A DNA stretch of 49,235 bases from Prevotella sp. (GTDB taxonomy: Bacteria > Bacteroidota > Bacteroidia > Bacteroidales > Bacteroidaceae), in contig JAFVFY010000049.1 in assembly GCA_017475265.1 (NCBI GenBank), forward strand, positions 1-49,235, read 5' to 3'. Under the pieces are notes generated by a model that was not told the DNA's origin, made no database searches, and was given only the letters and a program-made list of their open reading frames with translations. Positions 14,693-24,075 of the stretch are shown one piece after another. How positions within the stretch are numbered: the first letter of the stretch is position 1; each line of letters opens with the position of its first letter. Made by a program: the position numbers and the translations under genes.

Positions 14693-17600
14693 TTATTCTG
14701 CGGGTTCCACTTCCTTGCGCTCCTTGCGACTCATGGTGAGGTAGGCCGTGGGGGCTGCGATGAAGATGGACGAGAGGGTACCGAAGATGACACCGAGAAT
14801 CATGGCGAAGGAGAACGAGCGGATGCTGTCGCCACCAAGGAAGAAGATAGTGAGCAGCACGACGAGCGTCGTCACCGACGTGTTGATGGTACGGGCCAGA
14901 GTCTGGTTCAGCGACTCGTTGAACAGTTGGCGGCGGTCACGCTTGGGGAAGAGGCCAATGTTCTCACGGATACGGTCGAAGACCACCACCTTATCGTTGA
15001 TGGAGTAACCAATCACGGTCAGGATAGCACCGATGAAGGTCTGGTCAACCTCGAGCGACCAAGGCACGATGTGGTGGAGCAGCGAGTAGAAGCCGATGAC
15101 CACCAGGGCGTCGAAGGCCAGGGCAACGATAGAGCCAACAGAGAAGGCGACGTTGCGGAAGCGCAGCAGGATGTAGAGGAAGATGGCAATCAGAGCCAGG
15201 ATGACGCTGATGATAGCACCACGGGTGATGGTCTTAGCAATGGAAGGACCAACCTTCGAAGACTCGATGATGGAACCGCCTTCGCGAACGTCGGGATTCT
15301 TGAACGACTCGATGCTCTCCTGGGCAATAAGACCACCGTCCTTCAGGGTGTTGTAGAGGATGTCCTCAGCCTGGTCATCGACTACGGGATCGTTGGAGTT
15401 AATCTTCCAGTTGGTGGAGATACGCACGGTCTTGTCGCTTGAAGCACCCAGGGCGATAACGCTAGTGTAGGCCACCTTGCCCTCGTCCTCAGTGAAGACG
15501 TTGCTCACAAGCTCACGCACCTGCTCCACGGGAACCTCCTTGTCGAGGGTCACCACGTAGTTACGACCACCGGTGAAGTCGATACTCTGGTCGAGACCGC
15601 GGAAGAAGAAGCAGAGGATGAAGATGATGGCTGCTGCGAACCAAACAGTATAAGAGGTCTTGTAGGCACCCATGAAGTTGAAGTGTGTGCCCTGCATGAG
15701 GTTCTTCGAGAACGAAGTGGAGAAGGTGAGGTTCTGCCACTTGTCCTTCTTCATCTGATGGTCGTAGACCAGACGTGTCATAAACACAGCGGTGAAGAAG
15801 CTGACGCAGATACCGATGATAAGCGTCGTGGCGAAGCCGCGGATAGGACCTGTACCGAAGACGTAGAGGATAACACCAGTAATCAACGATGTGAGGTTAG
15901 AGTCGAAGATAGCCGAGAAGGCGTTTGCATAACCTTGGTTGAGAGCCTCCTTAATGTGCAAGCCCTTGCGCAGCTCTTCCTTCGTGCGCTCATAGATAAG
16001 CACGTTGGCGTCCACAGCGGTGCCCAGCGTCAGCACGATACCGGCGATACCCGGCATGGTCAGCGCGGCCTGGAACGAAGCAAGGATACCCAGCGTGAAG
16101 AAGAGGTTGAACAGCAGCGCACAGTTGGCCAGCATACCGGGGATAAATCCGTAGAGGGCGAGCATGACGCACATCAGCAGGATGAAGGCCACAACGAATG
16201 ACCAGAAGCCCTGCTGGATGGACTGAGCACCGAGGGTAGGACCGACGACCTGCTCCTGGACGATGCGGGTAGGAGCCGGCATCTTACCAGAGTTCAGCGT
16301 GTTGGCAAGGTCCTTGGTCTCAGAGGGAGTGAAGTTACCCGAAATCTGAGAGTTACCACCGGTAATCTCGTCGTTTACGCGGGGAGCGCTGTAGACGGCA
16401 TCGTCAAGAACGATGGCGATGGCGCGACCGATGTTCATCTTGGTGAGGTTAGCCCAGATACGGGTACCCTCAGTATTCATCTGCATGGAGACAACGGGCT
16501 CACTCTTGCCAAGACCCTGTGAGAAGTCGTCCTTGGCGTTGACGATGACATCACCTGAGAGGGGAGCCTTGCCGTTGGGGTCTGTGACCTTGATGGCATA
16601 AAGCTCGTAATAGTCGCCCTTGGCACCCTCGAGGCGTGCGGGCTTGGCACTCCACAGCAGCCTCAGGTCGGCGGGGAGCACCTTCTTGGCGATGTCGCTG
16701 TTGATGACCTCGTTAATCTTGGCAATGTCGTTGGCGTTAGCATAGCCGAGCAATGCCAGTCCGGCGAAGCGGGTGTCGAGATAGGCAAGCAGCGGGTTCT
16801 GGCGGCGTACGCGCTCCAAGTCTGCGTCGGCGTTAATCTGGCTGGTCTCTGCCTCGCTGATTTTATCAGCAGCGGCATCGAGGGCGTTCTTGGCGCTGTC
16901 AATGAGTTCCTGCGTATCGCTCTTCTCTGCGGCCTCAGCAACCTCAGGAGTCTCTGTGGCCTCAGCGGTCTCAGCAACCTCCGTGGTCTCAGTTTCACCA
17001 GCATTGAGGTGACTCATCTCTGCAGCGTATGCCTGGTTGAGCTGTGCGAGGTAAGGCAGAGCCTCCTGGGCATTGTAGGTCTCCCAGAACTCCAGGTTTG
17101 CACTTCCCTGGAGGAGCTTACGTACACGCTCGGGCTCCTTCACACCAGGCATTTCGACCATGATGCGGCTCTGACCCTCGAGCTTCTGTATGTTGGGCTG
17201 CACGACACCGAACTTGTCGACACGGGTGCGGACGACGGTCTCGGCGTTATCGACGGCGGCATCCACCTCGGCGCGCAGGGCCTTGAGGACTTCCTCGTCG
17301 GTGCTCTTAGTGTTCACGGTGTTCTTCATCTGCTGGGTGGCGAAGATGGCGGCCAAGGGGCGGCCATTGCCTGTTTCCTTCCAGCGGTTGTAGAAGAGAG
17401 TGAGGTAGTCAGACTGACTCTGCTCTTCGTCTTGCTTGGCCAGTTCCCAAGCCTTGCGATAACCCTCGTCCTTCTTGTGGTCGGCGAGCACGTCGATAAT
17501 GTCAGGTACGGAGACCTCGAGGATAACGTTCATACCACCCTTCAGGTCAAGGCCGAGGCCAATCTCCATCTCACGGCACTCCTTGAGGTTGTAGGTCATG

Positions 17601-17782
17601 AGATAGACTTTAGTAGATGATACCGAGTCCAGGTAGGCCTGTCCGGCTTCCTCTCCGACCTGCTCAGCAAGAGCTTTGGCCTTGTTTTCGTGATAACTTG
17701 TCACGAAGGAGAAGGAAAGATAGAAGCAGCACACGAGAATGAGTGCTACTGCAATAAATTTTACAATTCCTTTGTTTTGCAT
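14693..17782 (-). CDS. secDF: Fused protein-export membrane protein SecDF
   Basis: A 1029-residue fusion of SecD and SecF, which uses the proton gradient to help SecYEG export proteins. It starts with a transmembrane helix (VKFIAVALILVCCFYLSF). SecD motifs follow: GLGLDLKGGMNVILEV, VDKFGVVQPNIQKLEGQSRI, the membrane bundle from VVAFILLMCVMLALYGFIPG, and the signature GTAVDANVLIYERTKEELR. The SecF half begins near FFRGLDQSIDFTGGRNYVV and ends with GYSINDKVVVFDRIRENIG. Between the SecD subdomains lies an unusually Glu/Ala/Thr-rich low-complexity stretch (about residues 260-310). Fusion and length are normal for Bacteroidetes. The gene has its own -7 element and a terminator. Confidence 0.97.
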   Translation of the reverse strand: MQNKGIVKFIAVALILVCCFYLSFSFVTSYHENKAKALAEQVGEEAGQAYLDSVSSTKVYLMTYNLKECREMEIGLGLDLKGGMNVILEVSVPDIIDVLADHKKDEGYRKAWELAKQDEEQSQSDYLTLFYNRWKETGNGRPLAAIFATQQMKNTVNTKSTDEEVLKALRAEVDAAVDNAETVVRTRVDKFGVVQPNIQKLEGQSRIMVEMPGVKEPERVRKLLQGSANLEFWETYNAQEALPYLAQLNQAYAAEMSHLNAGETETTEVAETAEATETPEVAEAAEKSDTQELIDSAKNALDAAADKISEAETSQINADADLERVRRQNPLLAYLDTRFAGLALLGYANANDIAKINEVINSDIAKKVLPADLRLLWSAKPARLEGAKGDYYELYAIKVTDPNGKAPLSGDVIVNAKDDFSQGLGKSEPVVSMQMNTEGTRIWANLTKMNIGRAIAIVLDDAVYSAPRVNDEITGGNSQISGNFTPSETKDLANTLNSGKMPAPTRIVQEQVVGPTLGAQSIQQGFWSFVVAFILLMCVMLALYGFIPGMLANCALLFNLFFTLGILASFQAALTMPGIAGIVLTLGTAVDANVLIYERTKEELRKGLHIKEALNQGYANAFSAIFDSNLTSLITGVILYVFGTGPIRGFATTLIIGICVSFFTAVFMTRLVYDHQMKKDKWQNLTFSTSFSKNLMQGTHFNFMGAYKTSYTVWFAAAIIFILCFFFRGLDQSIDFTGGRNYVVTLDKEVPVEQVRELVSNVFTEDEGKVAYTSVIALGASSDKTVRISTNWKINSNDPVVDDQAEDILYNTLKDGGLIAQESIESFKNPDVREGGSIIESSKVGPSIAKTITRGAIISVILALIAIFLYILLRFRNVAFSVGSIVALAFDALVVIGFYSLLHHIVPWSLEVDQTFIGAILTVIGYSINDKVVVFDRIRENIGLFPKRDRRQLFNESLNQTLARTINTSVTTLVVLLTIFFLGGDSIRSFSFAMILGVIFGTLSSIFIAAPTAYLTMSRKERKEVEPAE

Positions 17783-17829
17783 TTTGTTATTTGTTAATTA
17801 TTTGATATATATATTCAAATTTGAGCGTG

Positions 17830-17837
17830 CAAATATA
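17830..17837 (-). promoter_or_regulatory. -7 element of secDF
   Basis: TATATTTG on the minus strand matches TAnnTTTG, 48 bp before the start codon. At the -33 distance only TTCTTCG is seen, so that box is weak. Confidence 0.5.
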
Positions 17838-17886
17838 CAGCTTTTTTTACACACGAAGAAATTTTTGGATAACTTTCACATATTTT

Positions 17887-18987
17887 TTAGGGTTTATTGT
17901 TCATTTTCATGCTGCAAACCATGGGATAGTGGTCGCTAGCGTCCATCTTGCTGTCCACTTTGCACATGATGGGAGTGAAGTGACGGGAACAGAAAATGTG
18001 GTCGATACGGAAGTTAAAGCCTTTCCGATTATATGACAAACCGAGTCCGCAGCCAGCCTCTGCGAAACAGTCTGTGAGCCCCTGTGCAATGACATGACGG
18101 GTGTAGGAGATGGGTGTGTCGTTAAAGTCTCCGCAGACAATGATGGGGTATTGGCTGTGTGCCTCGACATAGCGGTGGACGGCCTCGGCTGCGGGAGCGC
18201 GTTTCACCATGCTCTCGCCCAGAATCCCGATGAGTGAGAACAGCTCCTCCTCGGCCTGCTGCCGTTCCTTTTTACCCTTGAGTATATCGCTGTACTGCGT
18301 GCGCTCTTTCTCGGTGAGGTGGGTGCTTTCCAAGTGGTTGTTAATGACGATGATAGTGTCAGGACCCGACTGCAGGTAGTAAGCCACGGAGCCATTGGTC
18401 TTGGACTCATATTCTATCCGTTCGTACCTAATGATGGGCAGCCGTGAGTGTATGCCTATGATGTTTAAGCCCTTAGGGTTGTTCTTGCTGATGGTCAGCG
18501 TGTCATTGTATGGATACAATTCTTTCCATCGTTCCACAGGTTTGTGCTTGGTGGCCTGTTCCTCCTGGATGCACACAATGTCCACGTTTTGCGCCATAAT
18601 GTAATCGGTAACAGTGTCAAGGGCTTGCTCATACTTGTAGTTTCCACCATAGCCACAGACGTTGTAGGTCATCAGGCGCAGACATCCCTCCTGCTCGGCA
18701 TCATCAACAGTATTGAAATGTAGAGGTACGTATGTGCGTATAGGCACGTAAGCCACCACAAAGGCCGCGAGTGGAATCCATGCCCGCCGCCACCTGACAG
18801 ACAACATGACAAGCAACATGACAATGTTGAGCACTATCGCGGCTGGCATGGCCATGCCAACACACGCCAATAGCGGATAAACCTCAGGCGAGACGCGGTC
18901 GCTATAGCCCACGACAACCAACAACAGGCCAACGACCAGGGCCAGCAACGTCAGCAGATTGATGACTATCTCCTTGACTATCTTCAT
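17887..18987 (-). CDS. Membrane-anchored endonuclease/exonuclease/phosphatase family protein
   Basis: The 366-residue protein has three N-terminal hydrophobic helices (about residues 5-100) and a C-terminal EEP-fold hydrolase domain. Visible EEP motifs are MTYNVCGYGG (metal-site Asn), IVCIQEEQ (catalytic Glu), NNHLEST (His), VCGDFNDTPIS (Asp and Asn), RIDHIFCS and SDHYPMV (catalytic His). Relatives act on DNA, phosphoinositides or sphingomyelin; the substrate here cannot be told. Its ATG overlaps the rhomboid stop as ATGA, so the two are translated together. Confidence 0.9.
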   Translation of the reverse strand: MKIVKEIVINLLTLLALVVGLLLVVVGYSDRVSPEVYPLLACVGMAMPAAIVLNIVMLLVMLSVRWRRAWIPLAAFVVAYVPIRTYVPLHFNTVDDAEQEGCLRLMTYNVCGYGGNYKYEQALDTVTDYIMAQNVDIVCIQEEQATKHKPVERWKELYPYNDTLTISKNNPKGLNIIGIHSRLPIIRYERIEYESKTNGSVAYYLQSGPDTIIVINNHLESTHLTEKERTQYSDILKGKKERQQAEEELFSLIGILGESMVKRAPAAEAVHRYVEAHSQYPIIVCGDFNDTPISYTRHVIAQGLTDCFAEAGCGLGLSYNRKGFNFRIDHIFCSRHFTPIMCKVDSKMDASDHYPMVCSMKMNNKP

Positions 18988-19925
18988 TGACGGCTGGCCT
19001 CAAAAAGGCGTTTCTTCTCTTCCTTCGTCAGGCTGTCGTAGCCACTAAGACGAATCTTGTCGAGCAGGGCATCAATCTCTTCCTGCAAAGCCTTCTTTTT
19101 TGCGTTGTACTCCATGTCGTCTTCCCGACGGGGGCCATAGCCAGTAGTGGTAGTAGTGGTGGTCTCGCCGTATCGCTCGGAGTCAAGGTTAGTGGAAGAG
19201 CCTCTCGCCCTACCCCACTTCTCAAAGAACTGCCTGCTGCTGCTCAGGTCGAAGTTTCGCTCCGGATGGCGACGCCAGTAGTTGATGAGCAGGAATCCGA
19301 AGAGCATACCGCCCACGTGAGCCATGTGGGCAATGCCGTCGCCAACGGCCGAAAGGGCCGAGAACAGCTCGATGGCCACATATATGCACACGAACCACTT
19401 TGCCTTGATGGGTACGGGTAGGGGGAAGATGAAGATGCGCTCGTTGGGGAAAATCATGCCGAAGGCGAGCAGGATGGCATAGACAGCACCCGAGGCACCA
19501 ATGGTCAGCGCACCGTTGAGGTTGCTATTGCCCAGAATGGTCATCGTCTCCGACAGCGACGTGCCAGGGAACTGCTGCTGCACGGTGTAATAGAACTCGC
19601 AGAACTGCACCAGCTCTTGGCAAAGACCAGCTCCGATTCCACAGAAAATGTAATAAAAAAGGAATTTCTGAGAGCCCCATACACGTTCTATCACACAGCC
19701 GAACATCCAGAGGGCAAACATGTTGAAAAACAAGTGGGTGAAACCACCATGAAGGAACATGTAGGTGACGAACTGCCAGAGATGGAAATGACTGGCCGAA
19801 AAGAAGTGCAGACCGCCATACTCCACCAGACTCACACCAGAGGTCTCAAAGAGCCACTGGCCAATGTAAACCAGGATGTTTATCAAGAGCAGATTGCGGG
19901 TCACCGCAGGAATATTACTGAACAT
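18984..19925 (-). CDS. Rhomboid-family intramembrane serine protease
   Basis: A 313-residue protein with six or more membrane helices. The catalytic serine is in GASGAVYAILLAFG, the helix-2 motif is HLFFNMFALWMFG, and the partner histidine lies in HMAHVGGMLFGF. After the membrane domain a soluble tail rich in Arg, Ser and Thr ends with a helical EEIDALLDKIRLSGYDSLTK segment, a form common in Bacteroidetes. It cleaves transmembrane proteins; the target is unknown. It is the first gene of a two-gene operon with the EEP protein. Confidence 0.95.
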   Translation of the reverse strand: MFSNIPAVTRNLLLINILVYIGQWLFETSGVSLVEYGGLHFFSASHFHLWQFVTYMFLHGGFTHLFFNMFALWMFGCVIERVWGSQKFLFYYIFCGIGAGLCQELVQFCEFYYTVQQQFPGTSLSETMTILGNSNLNGALTIGASGAVYAILLAFGMIFPNERIFIFPLPVPIKAKWFVCIYVAIELFSALSAVGDGIAHMAHVGGMLFGFLLINYWRRHPERNFDLSSSRQFFEKWGRARGSSTNLDSERYGETTTTTTTGYGPRREDDMEYNAKKKALQEEIDALLDKIRLSGYDSLTKEEKKRLFEASRQ

Positions 19926-19988
19926 CTTCGTTATTTACTATTTACTGATTTTCTATTTACGATTTAAGCTGATGAAGCTTTTCGGCTG

Positions 19989-19996
19989 CAAAATTA
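19989..19996 (-). promoter_or_regulatory. -7 element of the rhomboid operon
   Basis: TAATTTTG on the minus strand lies 63 bp before the rhomboid start. A candidate TTTG (20016-20013) is 16 bp away, shorter than usual. Confidence 0.4.
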
Positions 19997-20078
19997 CTAA
20001 AAATATCTCTCCCAAAGCACAAAAAGGGGGCAGAAAGCACTTTTTTTCACCAAAAAACAAATTTTTTCTTGATTTTTG

Positions 20079-20109
20079 TTTGTTTTATCAATACTTTACG
20101 CTATATTTG
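20079..20109 (+). promoter_or_regulatory. Promoter of the HU gene
   Basis: TTTG (20079-20082) and TATATTTG (20102-20109) with 19-bp spacing match the Bacteroidetes consensus, 54 bp before the HU start. Confidence 0.75.
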
Positions 20110-20163
20110 CCGAAGAATTTGAACTTATAACCCTAATTATTCACTTAAATTATTATCAAAATT

Positions 20164-20436
20164 ATGAACAAGACAGAATTAATTGAGAAGATTTCAGCTG
20201 GTGCTGGTCTCTCGAAAGCTGATTCCAAGAAGGCCCTCGAGGCCACTATCGTAGCCATTAAGGACGCCCTGGCCGCTAGCGACAAGGTTTCCCTCATCGG
20301 CTTTGGCACATTCTCTGTCAGCGAGCGCGCCGCTCGCGAGGGTATCAACCCCGCCACTAAGGCTAAGATTACCATCCCCGCAAAGAAGCAGGTGAAATTC
20401 AAGGCTGGCAGCGACTTCACAGAGTCTCTGAAGTAA
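20164..20436 (+). CDS. HU-family nucleoid protein
   Basis: The 90 residues match HU over their full length: MNKTELIEKISAGAGLSKAD, SLIGFGTFSVSERAAREGIN and PATKAKITIPAKKQVKFKAG. HU forms dimers that bend and compact DNA. The arm motif G-x-N-P-A-T is intact. The gene has its own promoter and terminator and is a single-gene unit. Codon use suggests high expression. Confidence 0.96.
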   Translation: MNKTELIEKISAGAGLSKADSKKALEATIVAIKDALAASDKVSLIGFGTFSVSERAAREGINPATKAKITIPAKKQVKFKAGSDFTESLK

Positions 20437-20457
20437 TCCACTTTGTAAAGATTTTTC

Positions 20458-20499
20458 TAAAGCAGGCAACCGCCTCGCAGTAAGGCGTGAGCCTGCTTT
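20458..20499 (+). terminator. Terminator of the HU gene
   Basis: A stem AAAGCAGGC (20459-20467) with GCCTGCTTT (20491-20499) encloses an inner CGCCT/AGGCG stem. It lies about 25 bp after the stop. No long T-run follows beyond the stem's own TTT. Confidence 0.65.
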
Positions 20500-20578
20500 G
20501 TACTTACGCCCAGAAAACTTTCAGTAACTCTGGACAGATTTTGAAAAACAACCTCTAAACCCTTAAAAACGCATTATT

Positions 20579-21343
20579 ATGAAGCATACATTTATCGCAC
20601 TCCTGGCATCGGCAATCTGCCTTACTGCCAGTGCACAGGTAAAATACGTGAGCACCAACACCACAAAGCTCAACGTAGAGCAGCTGCAGGATCAGAGCAA
20701 GGCTGCTCAGGTAAGCCGCTATTTCTTTGCCGGCTATAACACACTGTGTCTTCCCATGTCGATGAGTGCCGAGCAGCTCAGCGAGGCCGCTCCCGGCGTG
20801 ACCGTTGAGCGCCTTACGGCCATCGGCCAGGAGGGTAACGTACTCAACCTCTACTTCACCGACTGCACCGCCAGCGGCATTGAGGCCGGCGTGCCCTACC
20901 TCGTGTATTCGCCAAAGGAGCAGACCCTGCGCTTCAAGAACACCGATGCCATGACGTTGAGCACTGAGCTGAAGGCCGTGCGCATGATTGACGGACAGGG
21001 CAACCAGGTGACCTTCTCGAGCAGCTGGGAGGCAATGACCAAGGAAGGCCGCTACGGCATTCCCGCACAGCAGAACGTCTATCCGCTGGAAAGCGTGCTT
21101 GTACGCACAGAGGGCGACAAGACCTTCCTTCCCACACGCTGCGGATTCTCATGGGACGAGCAGTCGTCAACCGCCAATGAGCTGCAAATCAAGCACGTGG
21201 CCCAGAGCGAGGCAACAGCCATCGCCGGCATTGAGGTCGAGAAGACCACTGGCGAGGCTTACGACCTGAATGGCCGCAAGATGAGCGGACAGATGAAGAA
21301 AGGCATCTACGTCATCGACGGCGAGAAGAGAGTCGTGAAGTAA
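20579..21343 (+). CDS. Small secreted protein consisting mainly of the Prevotella-type C-terminal module
   Basis: A 254-residue protein with a clear signal peptide (MKHTFIALLASAICLTASA, cut near AQ). The body reads FFAGYNTLCLPMSMSAEQL, then GVPYLVYSP, and ends YDLNGRKMSGQMKKGIYVID with a final lysine-rich RVVK. The same order of motifs ends the M6-endonuclease protein and the CUB-like protein in this window, but here it is almost the whole protein. The tail resembles sorting tags of Bacteroidetes surface proteins. I know no function for it. It lies 140 bp after HU, beyond a terminator, and is followed by a strong bidirectional terminator. Confidence 0.7.
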   Translation: MKHTFIALLASAICLTASAQVKYVSTNTTKLNVEQLQDQSKAAQVSRYFFAGYNTLCLPMSMSAEQLSEAAPGVTVERLTAIGQEGNVLNLYFTDCTASGIEAGVPYLVYSPKEQTLRFKNTDAMTLSTELKAVRMIDGQGNQVTFSSSWEAMTKEGRYGIPAQQNVYPLESVLVRTEGDKTFLPTRCGFSWDEQSSTANELQIKHVAQSEATAIAGIEVEKTTGEAYDLNGRKMSGQMKKGIYVIDGEKRVVK

Positions 21344-21360
21344 CCCCCAAAAGACATCAT

Positions 21361-21401
21361 AGAAAGACCGGCCCAGACCCAGCGTTTGAGCCGGTCTTTC
21401 T
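21361..21401. terminator. Bidirectional terminator between the secreted protein and the glycosyltransferase
   Basis: A perfect 12-bp stem, AGAAAGACCGGC (21361-21372) with GCCGGTCTTTCT (21390-21401), carries A/T runs on both sides. It would serve the plus-strand gene ending at 21343 and the minus-strand gene ending at 21429. Confidence 0.8.
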
Positions 21402-21428
21402 ATCGACCCGTCAGGTGCTGGCCAGCTT

Positions 21429-22427
21429 TTAGTAATAGCGGTTCTTTCCCATCAACCCCCGAATGGTGAAATAGACCCACTCCTGGAGGCGGAATAGCCA
21501 CCAGTAGGGCATGGGGCGGTAGCCGAACTTGTTTGTCTTCGATGGGTCGAGCAAAGAGCGGTCAATGTTTCCCCATACTCGGCGAAGCTCTGAGAGGGCA
21601 TAACGGCGGTCGGTGGGCGACAACTCACGACCGCGTACATGATAGAACATGTAGCAATCAACAAGTGTCAGCATACGTATGGTCTCCCACCTGCGCATGA
21701 TCCGTTCTTCTACACCCAGCTTTTCCAAATGGTTTTTCATGCTCTCGTTGGCCCGCATCCAGTCGAAGCGCCTAACGGAAGCCTGATGTGTCACTGACAC
21801 AGTATTTATTCGGTAATAGAATATTCCCTCGCAACAGCGCACCTCACGCGACTTGTAGTAATGCAGGTGCGTGGTGTTGTCATCGCTGTACGAGCGGCAA
21901 GTCTCGTCGTAATGATCGTCCTCGTAGAGTTTCCGCCTTGCCACGTACCAACCGTGTATGCTCCAGTCAAGGCTTAGTTCAAAAGCCTCGCGGCCCGTCA
22001 TTACCTCGAAAGGCTCCATAGGATAATCCTCGCATACGTTCTTTCCTTCCATGTAATTCTTCACATGGAGCAGCACGCAGCTGGTATCAGGATGGTCGTC
22101 GAGTACACGGGCTGCCTGCTCAAGACAGTCATCCGACATCCAGTCGTCGCTATCCAGAAAAGCGATGTACTCACCTGTGGCACGCAGCAGTCCGTTATTT
22201 CGGGCACGTGCCTGACCGGTGTTCACATCCTGATGAATAACGACAACGCGACTGTCACGACGAGCATAGTCGTTAAGAATGGAGAGAGAGTCGTCGGTAG
22301 AATTGTCGTCAATGCAGACAATCTCAATGTCAGAAAGTGTCTGGCGCAGTAATGAGCCGAGACTCTGGGCAAGATGCTTCCCGTCATTGTAAACGGCGAC
22401 AAGTACTGACACTTTAGGCATGGCCAC
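21429..22427 (-). CDS. Family 2 glycosyltransferase
   Basis: A 332-residue GT-A enzyme. The N-terminus has the nucleotide-sugar fold VSVLVAVYNDGKHLAQSLGS, IVCIDDNSTDDS and the metal-binding DSDDW in YIAFLDSDDWMSDD. The helical C-terminus (WETIRMLTLVDCYMFYHV) is less conserved and gives no hint of acceptor. It overlaps the flippase gene by 14 bp, so both probably build and export the same surface glycan. The sugar donor cannot be told. Confidence 0.92.
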   Translation of the reverse strand: MAMPKVSVLVAVYNDGKHLAQSLGSLLRQTLSDIEIVCIDDNSTDDSLSILNDYARRDSRVVVIHQDVNTGQARARNNGLLRATGEYIAFLDSDDWMSDDCLEQAARVLDDHPDTSCVLLHVKNYMEGKNVCEDYPMEPFEVMTGREAFELSLDWSIHGWYVARRKLYEDDHYDETCRSYSDDNTTHLHYYKSREVRCCEGIFYYRINTVSVTHQASVRRFDWMRANESMKNHLEKLGVEERIMRRWETIRMLTLVDCYMFYHVRGRELSPTDRRYALSELRRVWGNIDRSLLDPSKTNKFGYRPMPYWWLFRLQEWVYFTIRGLMGKNRYY

Positions 22428-23913
22428 GCAACCTTTGTTTCATTTTCTCCTTCAGCTTGGCCCACAACGATGTCTTGCTGTGCAGCAGATGTAGCGAGAA
22501 AGCCAGGCTGAGGGCAAGGAGCACCGAACCACTAATCCAGTAAATCCAGCCAGTAGTCATCGTAGCCATAAAGAAGGCTATTGCGCCAAGGGCTATCTGA
22601 GGCAATGCACAAATAGCGATGTTTCGCGACATGCTGAAACTGTACTTGAAGTGGGTATAAGTATTTATCATCAGGAAGTCAAACGAGGCCACGAGGAGCA
22701 GACCGACGCCAGTGCCATTGATGCCCCACAGGTCGTAGCCCATAATGACCAGGAACACCATCACCACATCGTAAATGCCCTCCATGAGCATGTACGACAG
22801 GGCATCGCCCTTGGCCAGGGTGAGATAGCACACGGGCAGCTTCAGTGCCCGCAGATAGAGGGCAAGCGTGGTGATACGCATCATGTCGACAACGGGCATG
22901 AATTCGCGGGTGAAGAGCAGGGGTATGAGTATGGGAGTGGCGAAGATAAGTGCCACAAGCATCGGGGCAATGATGAGCAGCGACACCTCTATCTGGCGGT
23001 TTACCGTCTGGTTGGAGAGGGCGACATCCTTGTTCACGGCCGAAAGACGGGGGAAAAAATCGGTCTCCATGGCCGTGAACACCAATCCGCCGTATGTCAT
23101 CGTCATCATAAAGCCCACATTATAGATACCTACTACACCAAGTTCACCTACCACGTTGAGATATGAACGTATGACCATTTCTGCTCCACTGCCCATCACA
23201 CCGGCCACCACGAACCCCATACCCAGGCGTACCATTTCCATGCCATCACCCAGCAACCCCTTAGCACCATGCAAACGAAGAGGATACAGACGGTAGGAAT
23301 ACCACACCGTGGAGAGCATGCTGATCAGGGCCATGAGCACAATGACGGGCACGATGCCAGCCTGCCAGAAGAAATAGTAGATGGGGAACGATATGATGAG
23401 AGCACAGAACACGTTTATGAGCTGTATCATGGCCAGCGACTTAAGACGGCGTGCACCTTTCAGAATGGCTGTCTCGCCACCGCAGATGGCTGTCAAGGCC
23501 ACGGCAGGGGCCAACATGACAAAGTGTAATGTGTGGTCACCCCAGGAGAAGGTATAATCACTGAGCAAAGGACCGGCAATAATACACACCATCATGCCCA
23601 GCAAGGCCGTGAGCAAGCTCCACACACGTACCACCTTGATGAAGTGGGTGATACGCTCCTCGTCGCCAGTATCAAACAGCTCCGATACATGGCGTACAGC
23701 ACTGAACGAAATGCCAAGGTTGGTGGCCTGGGAGATGAAAGCAACAGTGGAATTGAACAGCGAAACCAGACCCATGCCCGAAGGCCCGAGCAGAGACGCG
23801 ACAATCTTATTGCGCACTAGGCCAATCAAAATGTTCAGGCCTTGCACGCCGCCGAAGATGCCAGTGTATTTCAGTATATGTCCGTAGTTCTGTTCAGTTT
23901 CATCTGCTTTCAT
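22414..23913 (-). CDS. O-antigen-type lipopolysaccharide flippase (Wzx-like, MATE/MVF fold)
   Basis: About 499 residues with 12-14 predicted helices. It begins with YTGIFGGVQGLNILIGLVRN and KIVASLLGPSGMGLVSLFNS, the usual start of oligosaccharide flippases in Bacteroidetes, and contains a central YNVGFMMTMTYGGLVFTAME segment. I start at Met 23913 (MKADETEQ) rather than the ATG at 24048. The longer frame would add 45 residues without homology, and its start overlaps the plus-strand promoter at 24007-24038. It moves lipid-linked glycans across the inner membrane; the overlapping glycosyltransferase supports that role. Confidence 0.88.
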   Translation of the reverse strand: MKADETEQNYGHILKYTGIFGGVQGLNILIGLVRNKIVASLLGPSGMGLVSLFNSTVAFISQATNLGISFSAVRHVSELFDTGDEERITHFIKVVRVWSLLTALLGMMVCIIAGPLLSDYTFSWGDHTLHFVMLAPAVALTAICGGETAILKGARRLKSLAMIQLINVFCALIISFPIYYFFWQAGIVPVIVLMALISMLSTVWYSYRLYPLRLHGAKGLLGDGMEMVRLGMGFVVAGVMGSGAEMVIRSYLNVVGELGVVGIYNVGFMMTMTYGGLVFTAMETDFFPRLSAVNKDVALSNQTVNRQIEVSLLIIAPMLVALIFATPILIPLLFTREFMPVVDMMRITTLALYLRALKLPVCYLTLAKGDALSYMLMEGIYDVVMVFLVIMGYDLWGINGTGVGLLLVASFDFLMINTYTHFKYSFSMSRNIAICALPQIALGAIAFFMATMTTGWIYWISGSVLLALSLAFSLHLLHSKTSLWAKLKEKMKQRLRGHA

Positions 23914-24006
23914 TGTATTAAAGAACGTGAAACGCCCTGATTTATTACCCTTCAAGGACGAAAAACTTAAAAGCAAGGGGGTAGAAGCGTTTTTGCAACC
24001 CAGATA

Positions 24007-24038
24007 TTTGCCAGTTCCCGCAGAATGTACTACCTTTG
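24007..24038 (+). promoter_or_regulatory. Promoter of the BspA-like gene
   Basis: TTTG (24007-24010) and TACCTTTG (24031-24038) are exactly 20 bp apart, 37 bp before the start codon. It is divergent from the flippase gene. Confidence 0.75.
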
Positions 24039-24075
24039 CAGCGTCCAAGTAGTCAAATAATCATTAGTAATAATT

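Noticed and set aside
22414-24048. Long start for the flippase at 24048
   Set aside because: The extra 45 residues have no homology and overlap the divergent promoter at 24007-24038.
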